Shown: positions 9,701-17,744 of the stretch, in pieces | Layout: each line of letters starts with the position of its first letter | Position numbering within the stretch: position 1 is the first letter of the stretch | Source: Variovorax sp. 679 | GTDB lineage: Bacteria > Pseudomonadota > Gammaproteobacteria > Burkholderiales > Burkholderiaceae_C | NCBI RefSeq assembly: GCF_003952185.1 | Contig: NZ_RXFS01000017.1 | Coordinates: forward strand, 1 to 64,000 | DNA: 64,000 nt | Direction: 5' to 3' | Notes under the pieces: model-generated | Seen by the model: the letters and a program-made list of their open reading frames with translations, nothing else | Databases searched by the model: none | Told to the model about the DNA's origin: nothing | Translations under genes and position numbers: made by a program

Positions 9701-10771
9701 ATGCAGGTGCTGCGCGCCCATGGCCTCAGCACGCACAGCCACTTCGTCGGCAAGACGCGTCCCGCCAGCTCGCCGATGGATGCGGGCAAGGGCAAGATCG
9801 AAGTCTGGCGCGACGCCAAGGCCGTGTTCAGCGCCAGCCTGCACGACCTGCAGCAGGTGTGGGACTCGGTCAGCTGGAAGATCGCCCGCGAGCGTGACAA
9901 CCCGGCCTGCGCCGATGCCGAGCACGCCGCTGCCGGCGATCCGGCCGATCCGGGCATGCACGTGTTCCTGCCGAACGCACAGCCCGCCGCTCCGTCCACC
10001 CTGCAGTCGCGTCCCAAGGTCGCGATCCTGCGAGAGCAAGGCGTGAACTCGCACGTCGAGATGGCGTACGCCTTCACCGAAGCCGGCTTCGAGGCCTTCG
10101 ACGTGCACATGACCGACCTGCAGACGGGCAGGGCGGACCTCGCCAACTTCAAGGGCGTGGTCGCCTGCGGCGGCTTCAGCTACGGCGACACGCTGGGCGC
10201 CGGCATCGGCTGGGCGCGCAGCATCACCTTCAACCCGAAGCTGTCCGAGCAATTCAAGACCTTCTTCGGCCGCGCCGACACCTTCGGCCTGGGCGTATGC
10301 AACGGCTGCCAGATGTTCGCCGAGCTGGCCGACATCATTCCGGGCGCCGAAGCCTGGCCGCGCTTCACCACCAACCAGAGCGAGCGCTTCGAGGCGCGCC
10401 TGTCGATGGTCGAAGTGCTCGAATCGCCCAGCATCTTCTTCGCCGGCATGGCTGGCAGCCGATTGCCGATCGCGGTGGCGCACGGCGAGGGCTACGCCAA
10501 CTTCAAGCACCGCGGCGACGCGACCAAGGCCATCGGCGCGATGCGCTTCGTGGACAACCACGGCAAGCCCACCGAGCAGTACCCGTTCAACCCGAACGGC
10601 AGCGCGGGCGGCCTGACCTCGGTCACCACGCCGGACGGCCGCTTCACGGCGGTGATGCCGCACCCGGAGCGCGTGTTCCGCAACATCCAGATGAGCTGGA
10701 CCAGCGGCGACAGGAGCGAGCTGAGCCCCTGGATGCAGATCTGGCGCAACGCGCGCCACTGGGTGGGCTGA
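6728..10771 (+). CDS. purL: phosphoribosylformylglycinamidine synthase
   Basis: Large fused PurL (1322-1347 residues depending on start) that makes FGAM from FGAR, ATP and glutamine in purine synthesis. The ATP/substrate half has VETHNHPTAISP, GAGGEIRDEGATG and IHDVGAGGLSNA. The C-terminal glutamine amidotransferase has the nucleophile in GVCNGCQM (about residue 1165 of the shorter form) and the triad partners in HGEGYANF and MPHPERVFR. The start is uncertain: the open frame begins at a TTG (6728), there is a GTG at 6764, and an ATG at 6803 just before the conserved FEGGSALS. None has a strong ribosome binding site. A palindromic GCTATC-AAAAA-GATAGC lies in frame at 7650-7666 (see findings). 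Confidence 0.96.
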   Translation: MIPNAAPEAPSTVTQPAPQALPVVTMFEGGSALSDFRARQLLPKLQAIEPRIEGISARFVHLVVTDAALDAAGRERFAALLTYGEPFEALAKAGTSVVVTPRLGTVSPWASKATDIAHNCGLALRRVERVTQYHLKLKAPLIGKAPVLEGDALAAVAGPLHDRMTESVLATVEQAASLFSELPAQPMAQVDVQAGGRAALVAANTGFGLALAEDEIDYLVDAFTRLGRNPSDVELMMFAQANSEHCRHKIFNADFTIDGKAQPQSLFSMIRHTEKQNPQHTVIAYADNASVMEGTTIERFVPASGSQGYQKDSALSHVLMKVETHNHPTAISPFPGASTGAGGEIRDEGATGRGSKPKAGLTGFTVSKLWPEEGNYGKPEHIASPLQIMTEGPLGGAAFNNEFGRPNLLGYFREYEQTVASDLDTVQRGYHKPIMIAGGLGSIDATQTKKIRFPAGSLLIQLGGPGMRIGMGGSAASSMATGANAAELDFDSVQRGNPEIERRAQEVINHCWQQGAANPILAIHDVGAGGLSNAFPELTNDAGRGARFDLRAVPLEESGMAPKEIWCNESQERYVLAIAPESLEQFKAFCERERCPFSVVGVATEERQLLVADEGAEVQPVDMPMDVLLGKPPKMHRDVKTVARMFKPLDLTGVDLQKAAIDVLANPTVASKRFLITIGDRTVGGLSHRDQMVGPWQVPVADCAVTLADYKGFAGEAMSMGERTPLAALDAPASGRMAVAEAITNLLAAPIELSRVKLSANWMAACGEPGEDAALYETVKAVGLELCPALGVSIPVGKDSLSMRTQWKDGTEAKKVTSPVSLIVSAFATLADVRGTLTPQLDAEEPDTTLVLIDLGQGKHRMAGSILAQTLNQSGDTVPDLDDPAQLVALVSAVNALRADGKILAMHDRSDGGLFATACEMAFAGHVGVALNVDMLVTEGDGISDSRMETGDAKNWAQQVSARREELTLKALFNEELGMVLQVRTAERNDVMQVLRAHGLSTHSHFVGKTRPASSPMDAGKGKIEVWRDAKAVFSASLHDLQQVWDSVSWKIARERDNPACADAEHAAAGDPADPGMHVFLPNAQPAAPSTLQSRPKVAILREQGVNSHVEMAYAFTEAGFEAFDVHMTDLQTGRADLANFKGVVACGGFSYGDTLGAGIGWARSITFNPKLSEQFKTFFGRADTFGLGVCNGCQMFAELADIIPGAEAWPRFTTNQSERFEARLSMVEVLESPSIFFAGMAGSRLPIAVAHGEGYANFKHRGDATKAIGAMRFVDNHGKPTEQYPFNPNGSAGGLTSVTTPDGRFTAVMPHPERVFRNIQMSWTSGDRSELSPWMQIWRNARHWVG
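7650..7666. repeat. palindromic repeat inside purL
   Basis: GCTATC and GATAGC around AAAAA, translated as YQKDS within purL. The segment AAAAAGATAGCGCCC (7656-7670) recurs exactly inside selO at 13294-13308. It is A-rich in a GC-rich gene and sits just before the conserved VETHNHPTAI block, in a loop where PurL proteins vary in length, as I recall the family. Confidence 0.55.
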
Positions 10772-10832
10772 CGCCCGGCCCCGATCGTTCGCGAAGCCGG
10801 CAACGCTTGGCGAACGCGAACGGACAGCAATA

Positions 10833-10864
10833 AAAAAAGCGGCCTCGAGGGCCGCTTTTCTTTT
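10833..10864. terminator. bidirectional rho-independent terminator after purL
   Basis: The stem GCGGCC/GGCCGC (10839-10844 and 10850-10855) has a TCGAG loop, is extended by A:T pairs, and is flanked by an A7 run on the left and TTTTCTTTT on the right. It serves both purL (plus) and the convergent parvulin gene (minus). Confidence 0.88.
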
Positions 10865-10875
10865 GCTCGGATCGA

Positions 10876-11661
10876 TTACTCGACCTTCGCCTTCGCGCGC
10901 AGGTCTTCCTGGTACTTCTGCAGGCGCTGCTGCTGCAGTTGCTGCGTGATCTGCGGCTTCACTTCTTCCAGCTTCGGCAGTTGAGCCTGGCGGATGTCGT
11001 CGACGCGGATGATGTGCCAGCCGAACTGGGTCTTGATCGGGGCGGGGGTGGTCTCGCCCTTCTTGAGCTTGATCATCGCTTCCGAGAACTCGGGCACGAA
11101 GCTCGCGGGATTGGCCCAGTCGAGGTCGCCGCCGTTGGCGCCCGAACCCGGGTCCTTGCTCTGCTTCTTGGCGATGTCTTCGAACTTGGCGCCCTTCTTC
11201 AGGTCGGCCATGATCTTCTTGGCCTGGTCCTCGGTCTCGACCAGGATGTGGCGGGCCTTGTATTCCTTGCCGCCGTTGGCAGCGACGAACTTGTCGTACT
11301 CGGCCTTCACGTCGGCGTCCGAGACCGGATTGGTCTTGCGGTAGTTCTCGAACAGCGCGCGGATCAGGATGGCCTGGCGGGCAAGTTCGAGCTGGTTCTT
11401 GTAGTCCTCGCTGGCGTCCAGGCCCTGCTTCTGGGCTTCCTGCATGAACACTTCGCGAGCCACGATTTCCTCGCGCAGCTGGCCTTGCATTTCAGGCGTC
11501 ACCGGACGGCCCGCGGCTGCCAGTTGCTGGGCCAGGACGTCCATGCGGGCCTTGGGCACCGGCTTGCCGTTCACGATGGCTGCGTTCTGCGCCAGAGCCG
11601 ACATGGACGTGGCACCGAGCAGCACTGCGGCCGCGACGGCCTGCATGATGTGTTTTTTCAT
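10876..11661 (-). CDS. periplasmic parvulin-type peptidyl-prolyl isomerase
   Basis: 261 residues. A Sec signal peptide (MKKHIMQAVAAAVLLGA..., cleavage likely after SALA) is followed by an N-terminal helical chaperone region and a parvulin domain (about 130-225) with the typical ARHILVET start, SKDPGSGANGGDLDW and FGWHIIRVDD. It should assist folding of exported proteins, like PrsA/SurA/PpiC relatives. A longer frame reaches 11868, but the signal peptide fixes the start at 11661. It lies downstream of bolA with a 139-bp purine-rich gap, so it probably has its own promoter. Confidence 0.9.
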   Translation of the reverse strand: MKKHIMQAVAAAVLLGATSMSALAQNAAIVNGKPVPKARMDVLAQQLAAAGRPVTPEMQGQLREEIVAREVFMQEAQKQGLDASEDYKNQLELARQAILIRALFENYRKTNPVSDADVKAEYDKFVAANGGKEYKARHILVETEDQAKKIMADLKKGAKFEDIAKKQSKDPGSGANGGDLDWANPASFVPEFSEAMIKLKKGETTPAPIKTQFGWHIIRVDDIRQAQLPKLEEVKPQITQQLQQQRLQKYQEDLRAKAKVE

Positions 11662-11800
11662 GGAATGAATATCGAGCTGGGAAGGAAATGCGCGTGTAGG
11701 AAAAGGCGCGGGGAAGAAAGCAGGAATTGGGAGGAAAAAAGAGAGGGAAGGGGAGCAGTGGCCGGTGCAAACGCGGCGTTCGGTCCGTTGGACGACTGAC

Positions 11801-12079
11801 TCAGAGCACCTCGATGGCGATGGCGTGCAGACCCTGTGCGATGAAAACGTGGAGGGCATCATACACAAGCCGATGCCGCGCCACGCGGGGCTTCCCGTCG
11901 AACAGAGGGGATGCGATGCGCACGCGGAAATGGGTGCCGCGGCCTTCCGCGTTGGCTCCCGAATGGCCCGCGTGGGCGGCGCTCTCGTCGATCACTTCGA
12001 GCGCGGTCGGCGAAAGCGCCTCGCGCAGCGCGGCCTCGAGGCCGGCCACGGTGGGGAGTTGTGCGGTGTCCGTGCTCAT
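11801..12079 (-). CDS. bolA: BolA family protein
   Basis: 92 residues. The BolA fold is shown by THFRVRIASPLFDGKPRVARHRLVYDAL, containing the conserved RHRLVY segment, and the C-terminal HAIAIEVL. BolA proteins partner with monothiol glutaredoxins in Fe-S trafficking and affect cell shape. The start codon overlaps the yciB stop by four bases (12076-12079), so the two are coupled. Confidence 0.9.
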   Translation of the reverse strand: MSTDTAQLPTVAGLEAALREALSPTALEVIDESAAHAGHSGANAEGRGTHFRVRIASPLFDGKPRVARHRLVYDALHVFIAQGLHAIAIEVL

Positions 12080-12618
12080 GCTGTCGGCTTGTCTTCGTTC
12101 TTCAGGTGCGGCGCGATGTACAGGCCCTGAGCCACCAGGAAGACGATGGGGAACACATAGCCCCAGAGCTTGAAGTTGACCCAGGCCTCGGTCGTGAAGT
12201 ACGCCGCCACGTAGCCGTTGACGATGGCCATGAACAGGCAATAGCCGATCCACGCCACGTTGAGCCGGCCCCAGATGCGGTCGGGCAGCTCGAGCTGCGA
12301 ACCCAGCAGCATCTTCAGGAAGTTCTTCTTCAGCGCCCAGAGCGCCACGGCCAGCGCGACGGCCATCGCGCCGTACAGCACCGTCGGCTTCCACTTGATG
12401 AAGCGGTCGTCGTGCAGCGCCAGCGTGAGCGTGCCGAACAGCAGGATCAGCACCAGCGTGGCCTTCTGCATCGCCTGCAGCTTGCGTTCCATGGCATAGA
12501 TGATGGCCATCTGCACCACGGTGGCGGCCATCAGCACGCCGGTGGCGGTGTAGATGTCGCCCATCTTGTAGGCGACGAAGAAAAGCAGGATCGGGAAGAA
12601 GTCGAGGAGCAGTTTCAT
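12076..12618 (-). CDS. yciB: septation/inner-membrane-spanning protein YciB (IspZ)
   Basis: 180 residues with five or more hydrophobic helices beginning MKLLLDFFPILLFFVAYK, the recognisable YciB/IspZ N-terminus. Conserved interior segments include WKPTVLYG and LNVAWIGYCLFMAIVNGYVA. The family is linked to cell division and envelope maintenance, with no known enzymatic activity. It starts 20 bp after msrB. Confidence 0.92.
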   Translation of the reverse strand: MKLLLDFFPILLFFVAYKMGDIYTATGVLMAATVVQMAIIYAMERKLQAMQKATLVLILLFGTLTLALHDDRFIKWKPTVLYGAMAVALAVALWALKKNFLKMLLGSQLELPDRIWGRLNVAWIGYCLFMAIVNGYVAAYFTTEAWVNFKLWGYVFPIVFLVAQGLYIAPHLKNEDKPTA

Positions 12619-12638
12619 TGAGCTGTCTGTTTGCTTGC

Positions 12639-13049
12639 TTATTTCTTCTGGAAGTCGAGCGATGCCGAGTTCATGCAGTAGCGCAGGCCGGTTTCGGTGG
12701 GGCCGTCGGGGAACACGTGGCCCAGGTGCGCGCCGCAATTGGCGCACACGTTCTCGGTGCGCACCATGCCGTGCGAACGGTCGACGATGTTTCGGATGGC
12801 GCCGGGCACGGCTTCTTCCGAGAAGCTGGGCCAGCCGCAGCCGGCGTCGAACTTGGTCGACGACTCGAACAGCTTGGCGCCGCAGCATACGCAGTGATAC
12901 GTGCCGTCGTCCCAGTGCGCTTCGTACTTGCCGGTGAAGGGGCGCTCGGTGGCCGCGTGGCGCGTCACCTCGAAGGCCGCGGGCTCGGCGCCTTTTTCAG
13001 CGAGCAGGGCTTTCCATTCGGCGTCGGTTTTCTGTACGGGAGTGGTCAT
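12639..13049 (-). CDS. msrB: peptide-methionine (R)-S-oxide reductase
   Basis: 136 residues, usual length for free-standing MsrB. Zn-binding pairs CVCC and CANC are present and the catalytic cysteine is in LRYCMNSASL. It repairs the R epimer of methionine sulfoxide using thioredoxin. No signal peptide, so cytosolic. Its start overlaps the selO stop by four bases, so the two redox genes are translationally coupled. Confidence 0.95.
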   Translation of the reverse strand: MTTPVQKTDAEWKALLAEKGAEPAAFEVTRHAATERPFTGKYEAHWDDGTYHCVCCGAKLFESSTKFDAGCGWPSFSEEAVPGAIRNIVDRSHGMVRTENVCANCGAHLGHVFPDGPTETGLRYCMNSASLDFQKK

Positions 13050-14527
13050 GATGAGCAGCTGATTTCGATCGTGGAAGCCCAGTCGGGCGGGAAGCCGGCA
13101 TATGCGTCGGCACCGGGGTGTTCTTCAAATGGGGTTTGGAGCAGCGCAAGCAAGGTTGCCACACCCGAGTGGTCCTTTTGCTGACTTGCTTCGATGGCCT
13201 GCTGCCCGAGGTGGTTCCGCAGCACGAATTTGGGGTTGGAGCGGTGCATCAGGTTGGCGGCCCGGGCCCGGTCGACGGCCGCATGGTGCTCCGAAAAAGA
13301 TAGCGCCCACGCATCGAAGCCCTCGCGGTCGAGGAACAGGTCGCGCACCGGCTCGACATTGCCGTCGGCCATGTAGTTCGAGAGCCGCCGCCAGAAGATC
13401 GTGTAGTCGACCTTGCCTGCGGCCAGCAGCTTGAGCGCGCCTTCGATCAGTGGCCGATCGCCTTCGGCCGCTTCGGCCAGGCCCAGCTTGGCGCGCATGC
13501 GGCCTTCGAACTCGTTCGGGAACACCGTCTTGTACGACTCCAGCGCGGCCACCGCGATCTCCTGGTCGCCGATCAGCGGCAGCAGCGCCTGCGCCAGGCA
13601 GAACAGGTTCCAGTAGGCGACGTTGGGCTGCTGGTTGAAGGCGTAGCGCCCGTTGGTGTCGCTGTGGTTGCAGATGTGGCGCGGATCGAAGCCGTCGAGG
13701 AACTGGAAGGGCCCGTAGTCGATGGTGAGCCCGAGGATGCTCATGTTGTCGGTGTTCATCACCCCGTGGCAGAAACCCACGGCCTGCCATTGGGCGAGCA
13801 GGGCGGCGGTGCGCTCGCTCACGGCTTCAAGGAAGGCAGCGTAGGCGTTGCCGTTGAAGCGGTCGGTAGTGCGGCACTCCGGGTAATAGCGGTCGATGAC
13901 GTAGTCGGCCAGTGCGCGCAGCTCGTCTTCGCGCTGGTTGGCTGCGAAGTGCTCGAAGTGGCCGAAGCGCACGAAGCTCGGCGCCACGCGGGTGACGACG
14001 GCCGCGCTTTCCACCTCTTCGCGGTACACATGGGCGTCGGAGCCGGTCACGCACAGCGCGCGGGTGGTCGGGATGCCCAGGCCATGCATGGCCTCGCTGC
14101 AAAGGAATTCGCGGATGCTGGAGCGCAACACCGCGCGGCCGTCGCCGCCGCGCGAGTAGGGCGTGCGCCCCGCGCCCTTCAGTTGCACCTCGAACCCGCT
14201 CTCCGTCTCGCCGAGCATGATGGCGCGCCCGTCGCCGAGCTGGCCGGCCCACACGCCGAACTGGTGGCCGCTGTAGACCGTGGCGAAGGGGCTGGTGCCG
14301 GCAATGGGCAGGCTGCCTGTCAGGGCGGACAGCGTGGCCTGCGACGAATCCCAGCCGGGCGGCAGGCCCAGGTCGCGGGCGACGGATTCGCTGCGGCCCA
14401 CCCAGTAAGGATCGGGCAGCGTCGTCGGCCGCAAATCGGTGAGAAAGGCCGGGCCCAGGGCATGGAAGCCGGGTTTCCAGCGCAGCCCCAGGTCCGCGAC
14501 CCCGGTGTCTTCAGCAAGCAAGCTCAT
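13046..14527 (-). CDS. selO: protein adenylyltransferase SelO (YdiU family)
   Basis: 493 residues with the pseudokinase hallmarks of SelO: YSGHQFGVWAGQLGDGRA, ELQLKGAGRTPYSRGGDGRAVLRSS (here starting EVQLKG) and GFCHGVMNTDNMSILGLTIDYGPF. The protein ends in ISCSS, carrying the conserved C-terminal Cys at the position of Sec in animal SelO. It transfers AMP from ATP to protein Ser/Thr/Tyr and links to redox homeostasis, which fits its coupling to msrB. The ATG at 14527 starts the family-typical N-terminus. The repeat 15-mer shared with purL lies near the 3' third (13294-13308) and is translated around WALSFSEH. Confidence 0.93.
   Translation of the reverse strand: MSLLAEDTGVADLGLRWKPGFHALGPAFLTDLRPTTLPDPYWVGRSESVARDLGLPPGWDSSQATLSALTGSLPIAGTSPFATVYSGHQFGVWAGQLGDGRAIMLGETESGFEVQLKGAGRTPYSRGGDGRAVLRSSIREFLCSEAMHGLGIPTTRALCVTGSDAHVYREEVESAAVVTRVAPSFVRFGHFEHFAANQREDELRALADYVIDRYYPECRTTDRFNGNAYAAFLEAVSERTAALLAQWQAVGFCHGVMNTDNMSILGLTIDYGPFQFLDGFDPRHICNHSDTNGRYAFNQQPNVAYWNLFCLAQALLPLIGDQEIAVAALESYKTVFPNEFEGRMRAKLGLAEAAEGDRPLIEGALKLLAAGKVDYTIFWRRLSNYMADGNVEPVRDLFLDREGFDAWALSFSEHHAAVDRARAANLMHRSNPKFVLRNHLGQQAIEASQQKDHSGVATLLALLQTPFEEHPGADAYAGFPPDWASTIEISCSS
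13294..13308. repeat. 15-bp repeat shared with purL, inside selO
   Basis: AAAAAGATAGCGCCC, identical to 7656-7670 in purL. In selO it is read on the minus strand. Only the right half of the purL palindrome is kept here. Confidence 0.5.
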
Positions 14528-14602
14528 GCCCGGATTGTCCGGCACCGCGCGTAACCCCTTGCCGGACGGGCCATCGAGCCCGCTGCACGCGGGCCGCACG
14601 GC

Positions 14603-15700
14603 TCAGGCAGCCAGCGGCGCGGGGGCGTCCCAGATGCGCGCCCGGTACTGTGCCGGCGGCACCCCGAACCAGCGCTTGCAGGCGCGGAAGAAGTTGCTCG
14701 TGTCCACGAAGCCCAGCATGTCGGCCACGTCGGCGAGCGTGTGGCGGTCTTCGGCCAGGTACTCCTGCGCCAGCTCGCGGCGGGTGCGGTCGAGCAGCGA
14801 CTGGAACGACACCGACTCCTCCTGCAGCCGCCGCTGCAGCGTGCGCTCGGCCAGCCCGAGGCCCGAGGCCACGTCCTGCCGGCGCGGCTCGCCATGCTGG
14901 AGCCTGCGCGCGATCTCGGCGCACACCAGGCTGCTGGTGGTGGTCTGGCCCAGCCGGGTCAGCTGATCGTCGAGCAGGTGTTCCTGCATCTCGCCCAGCG
15001 TCTCGTGGAAGGTGGGCAGCGGCAGGGCCATGTCGGCGGCCGAGAGCAGCAGGCGGTTGGCCGGCGCGTTGAAGCGCACCTCGCAGCCGAAGGCCTCGCG
15101 ATGCGGCCGGTCGTCGGCAGGCGCGGGATAGACGAACTCCATGGCCAGCGGTTGCAGTTCGCGCCGCGCGAGCCAGCGGCATTGCATCAGCACGGTGAGC
15201 AGGGCGTATTCGACGCGTTGGCGCGGAATCGGCAGGCTGCCGCCGGTGTGCTTCATGACCATCCAGCACCCGCGGCGTTCGGGGTGCAGCGAGAAGGCGG
15301 TGGCGTCCGAGATCACGGCCATGTAGCGCGCCACGCGCTCGAGCGCCGCTTCTAGATTGGGGCTGCACGACATGGCATGGCCCACGGTGCCCAGCTTGCT
15401 GTGCGTGGCGGCCAGGTCGCGATGCAGGCCCAGCGTGGGCCTGCCGGCGCGGGCCACCGCGAGTTGCCACAGCACCGTGATCTCGTCGACCGGGATGCGC
15501 GCGTTCTGCCGGTGCAGCGAATCGGGGTCGAAGCCGGCGTCGCGCAGCAGCGAAGGCACGTCCAGCCCCTCGGCCTCGAACATCGAGAGCACGCCTTCGA
15601 GCCACGCGGCCGAGCTGGTGCGCAACTCGGGCTGGTGCATGCCGATGGCGCGGCGCTGAGGTCCGCGCTGGCGCAGCGGCATGGCGGCTCCTGAAGTCAT
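14603..15700 (-). CDS. AraC-family transcriptional regulator
   Basis: 365 residues. The N-terminal two thirds is an arabinose-binding-type sensor domain as in OruR/ArgR-like AraC proteins. The C-terminal HTH_18 domain has GLAERTLQRRLQEESVSF, DVADMLGFVDTSNFFRACKRWFGVPPAQYR. It is divergent from the first lipoprotein esterase with a 132-bp gap, so it is the obvious candidate activator of the plus-strand catabolic genes; this is inference. It could also read through into selO, 75 bp downstream. The start at 15700 is chosen over an upstream frame that would run into the promoter. Confidence 0.85.
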   Translation of the reverse strand: MTSGAAMPLRQRGPQRRAIGMHQPELRTSSAAWLEGVLSMFEAEGLDVPSLLRDAGFDPDSLHRQNARIPVDEITVLWQLAVARAGRPTLGLHRDLAATHSKLGTVGHAMSCSPNLEAALERVARYMAVISDATAFSLHPERRGCWMVMKHTGGSLPIPRQRVEYALLTVLMQCRWLARRELQPLAMEFVYPAPADDRPHREAFGCEVRFNAPANRLLLSAADMALPLPTFHETLGEMQEHLLDDQLTRLGQTTTSSLVCAEIARRLQHGEPRRQDVASGLGLAERTLQRRLQEESVSFQSLLDRTRRELAQEYLAEDRHTLADVADMLGFVDTSNFFRACKRWFGVPPAQYRARIWDAPAPLAA

Positions 15701-15744
15701 TCGATTGGCTTCCTTGCGATAGCGATGAAAACGGCACCGGTTCC

Positions 15745-15750
15745 TAGAAT
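15745..15750 (+). promoter_or_regulatory. candidate -10 box upstream of the first esterase
   Basis: TAGAAT within TTCCTAGAATTTTTT. Its position argues that translation begins at the ATG at 15833, not at the upstream in-frame ATG at 15725. No clear -35 is visible, as expected for an activator-dependent promoter. Confidence 0.4.
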
Positions 15751-15832
15751 TTTTTTCGTGCCCGGCGGCCCCGAAGTATGGGTGGCGGGCACCGGACAAG
15801 GAATTCCGATTAACCCGGTGTGGAGACAAAAC

Positions 15833-17665
15833 ATGAATACAGAGACAACCGCACAAGACCAGGGTGCGGCAGCAAGGACGGCAATGGCGAAGGCCGTTGC
15901 AACCGTGGTCGCGACGGCAGCCCTCGCGGCCTTATCGGCTTGCGGCGGCGGGTCTTCCGGTTCGCCCGGCTTCGGCTTCCTGCCGAGCGCGCCACCACCG
16001 GCTCCCGCCCCTCCAGCCGCGCCGCCAGCCGACGGTCCGATGGTCCGCCAGACCACGGCCGGCAAGGTCGAGGGCGTGGACGACAGCGCCAGGTCGGGCT
16101 CCTGGTTCTGGAAAGGCATTCCGTTCGCCAAACCGCCGGTCGGCGCATTGCGCTGGCGCGCGCCAGCGGCGCCCGAGCCCTGGAGCGGCATCCGCCAGGC
16201 CACGAAATTCGGCAACGCCTGCCTGCAGATCGGCCGCATCTTCAGCCCCGGCGCCAACAACACCTACGACGAGACCATCGGCACCATGCTGGGCAAGCCG
16301 AGCGGCAGCGAGGACTGCCTGTTCGTCAACGTCTGGCGCCCCGCCACGACGGAGAAGAACCTGCCGGTGCTGCTCTTCATCCATGGCGGCAGCAACATCT
16401 CGGGCTACACGGCCGATCCGCTGTACGACGGCGCCACGCTGGCCAAGACCGCCAACGCGGTGGTCATCACCGCCAGCTACCGGCTGGGCATCCTGGGCTT
16501 CCTGAACATGCCGCAGTTGCGCCCGGGCGGCACGGAGGGCGACGACTCGGGCAACTTCGCGCTGCTCGACAACGTGGCGGCGCTGCGCTTCATCCGCGAC
16601 AACGTGGCCAACTTCGGCGGAGACCCGGGCAACGTCACGCTGTCGGGCGAGTCGGCCGGTGCCACCAACCTGCTGTCGGTGATGACCTCGCCGATGGCCA
16701 AGGGCCTGTTCCACAAGGCCTTCGAGATGAGCGGCGGCATCTCGCTCGCCACCAACCTGCCGCCGGGCACGCTGCCTTCGCTGTCGCCGGCCTCGGCCTC
16801 GCTTGCGCAGGGGCAGGCCATCCTCGCGAAGCTGCTCGTCGCCGACGGCACCGCAGCCGACGCGACTGCGGCCCAGGCCTACATCGCCGGCCGCACGCCG
16901 GCGCAGATCGCCGAGTACCTGCGCGCGCAGGACGGCGGGAAGATGCTGACCACGGTGGTTGCCGCCGGTCTCGGCGCGGTCGGGCCCATTCCCGACGGCA
17001 CGGTGATTCCGACCGACCCCATCGGCGCCATCGCGGCCGACAAGTACGTGAAGGTGCCGATGCTCGCGGGCAACACGCGCGACGAGGGCAAGCTCTTCGC
17101 GTCGCTGCTGGGGACCATCGGCTTCCCGAAGCCGGGCTGGATCGTCACCGATGCGCAGCGCTTCTCGATGATGTTCAACTTCGACCCCGATGCGCCGTCC
17201 ACGCTCAAGGTGGAAGACATCATCGACCCGTTCTACCTTCCGGTAGACACGCCCGGCACCGGCTACAACGCGGCCACCGCGCTCATCACCAAGGGCCTCT
17301 TCGAGGCCAACCGCGACAACCTGCTCAACACGTTGAAGACGCGCCAGTCCAACGTCTGGCACTACCGCCTCGACTGGGCGCAAGAGGCCTCACCGTGGAA
17401 CGACGTGTACGGCGCGGCGCACGCCTTCGACCTGCCTTTCGTGTTCGGCAACTTCGGCCCCTCGGTGGTGTCGAGCGTCATTCGCGGCAAGGCCAACGAG
17501 AAGGGGCGGCTGGCGCTGTCGAACGCCGTCATGGCCAGCGTGGGAGCCTTCATGCGCAAGGGCGATCCGAACACGCCCGAGCTCGGCGCGACCTGGGCGC
17601 CATGGCCCTCGGGGCTGTTGCTCGATGCCACGCCCACCGCCACGAAGATCACCGCGGCGCCCTGA
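15833..17665 (+). CDS. lipid-anchored type-B carboxylesterase
   Basis: 610 residues. The N-terminal signal peptide ends in a lipobox, LAALSACGGG, followed by a Gly/Ser then Pro/Ala-rich linker. The catalytic domain is a type-B carboxylesterase: FIHGGSN oxyanion loop, nucleophile in LSGESAGATN (about residue 272), an acidic triad member likely in NTRDEGK (about 418) and the histidine in GAAHAFDLPFVFG (about 530). It should hydrolyse carboxylic esters from the periplasmic or outer-membrane face. The sequence GGAGAC lies eight bases before the ATG. It is followed after 79 bp by a second lipoprotein hydrolase with a very similar leader. Confidence 0.88.
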   Translation: MNTETTAQDQGAAARTAMAKAVATVVATAALAALSACGGGSSGSPGFGFLPSAPPPAPAPPAAPPADGPMVRQTTAGKVEGVDDSARSGSWFWKGIPFAKPPVGALRWRAPAAPEPWSGIRQATKFGNACLQIGRIFSPGANNTYDETIGTMLGKPSGSEDCLFVNVWRPATTEKNLPVLLFIHGGSNISGYTADPLYDGATLAKTANAVVITASYRLGILGFLNMPQLRPGGTEGDDSGNFALLDNVAALRFIRDNVANFGGDPGNVTLSGESAGATNLLSVMTSPMAKGLFHKAFEMSGGISLATNLPPGTLPSLSPASASLAQGQAILAKLLVADGTAADATAAQAYIAGRTPAQIAEYLRAQDGGKMLTTVVAAGLGAVGPIPDGTVIPTDPIGAIAADKYVKVPMLAGNTRDEGKLFASLLGTIGFPKPGWIVTDAQRFSMMFNFDPDAPSTLKVEDIIDPFYLPVDTPGTGYNAATALITKGLFEANRDNLLNTLKTRQSNVWHYRLDWAQEASPWNDVYGAAHAFDLPFVFGNFGPSVVSSVIRGKANEKGRLALSNAVMASVGAFMRKGDPNTPELGATWAPWPSGLLLDATPTATKITAAP

Positions 17666-17744
17666 TACAGGGGATCGCCGTCCCGCCCCGAGACGCGCCT
17701 GGGCAACGCATGCCATCCACCAGAACGATAACGGAGACAACAAC

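Noticed and set aside
15725..15832. Extended N-terminus of the first lipoprotein esterase
   Set aside because: It would place the start ahead of the TAGAAT box and bury the signal peptide; the ATG at 15833 has GGAGAC.
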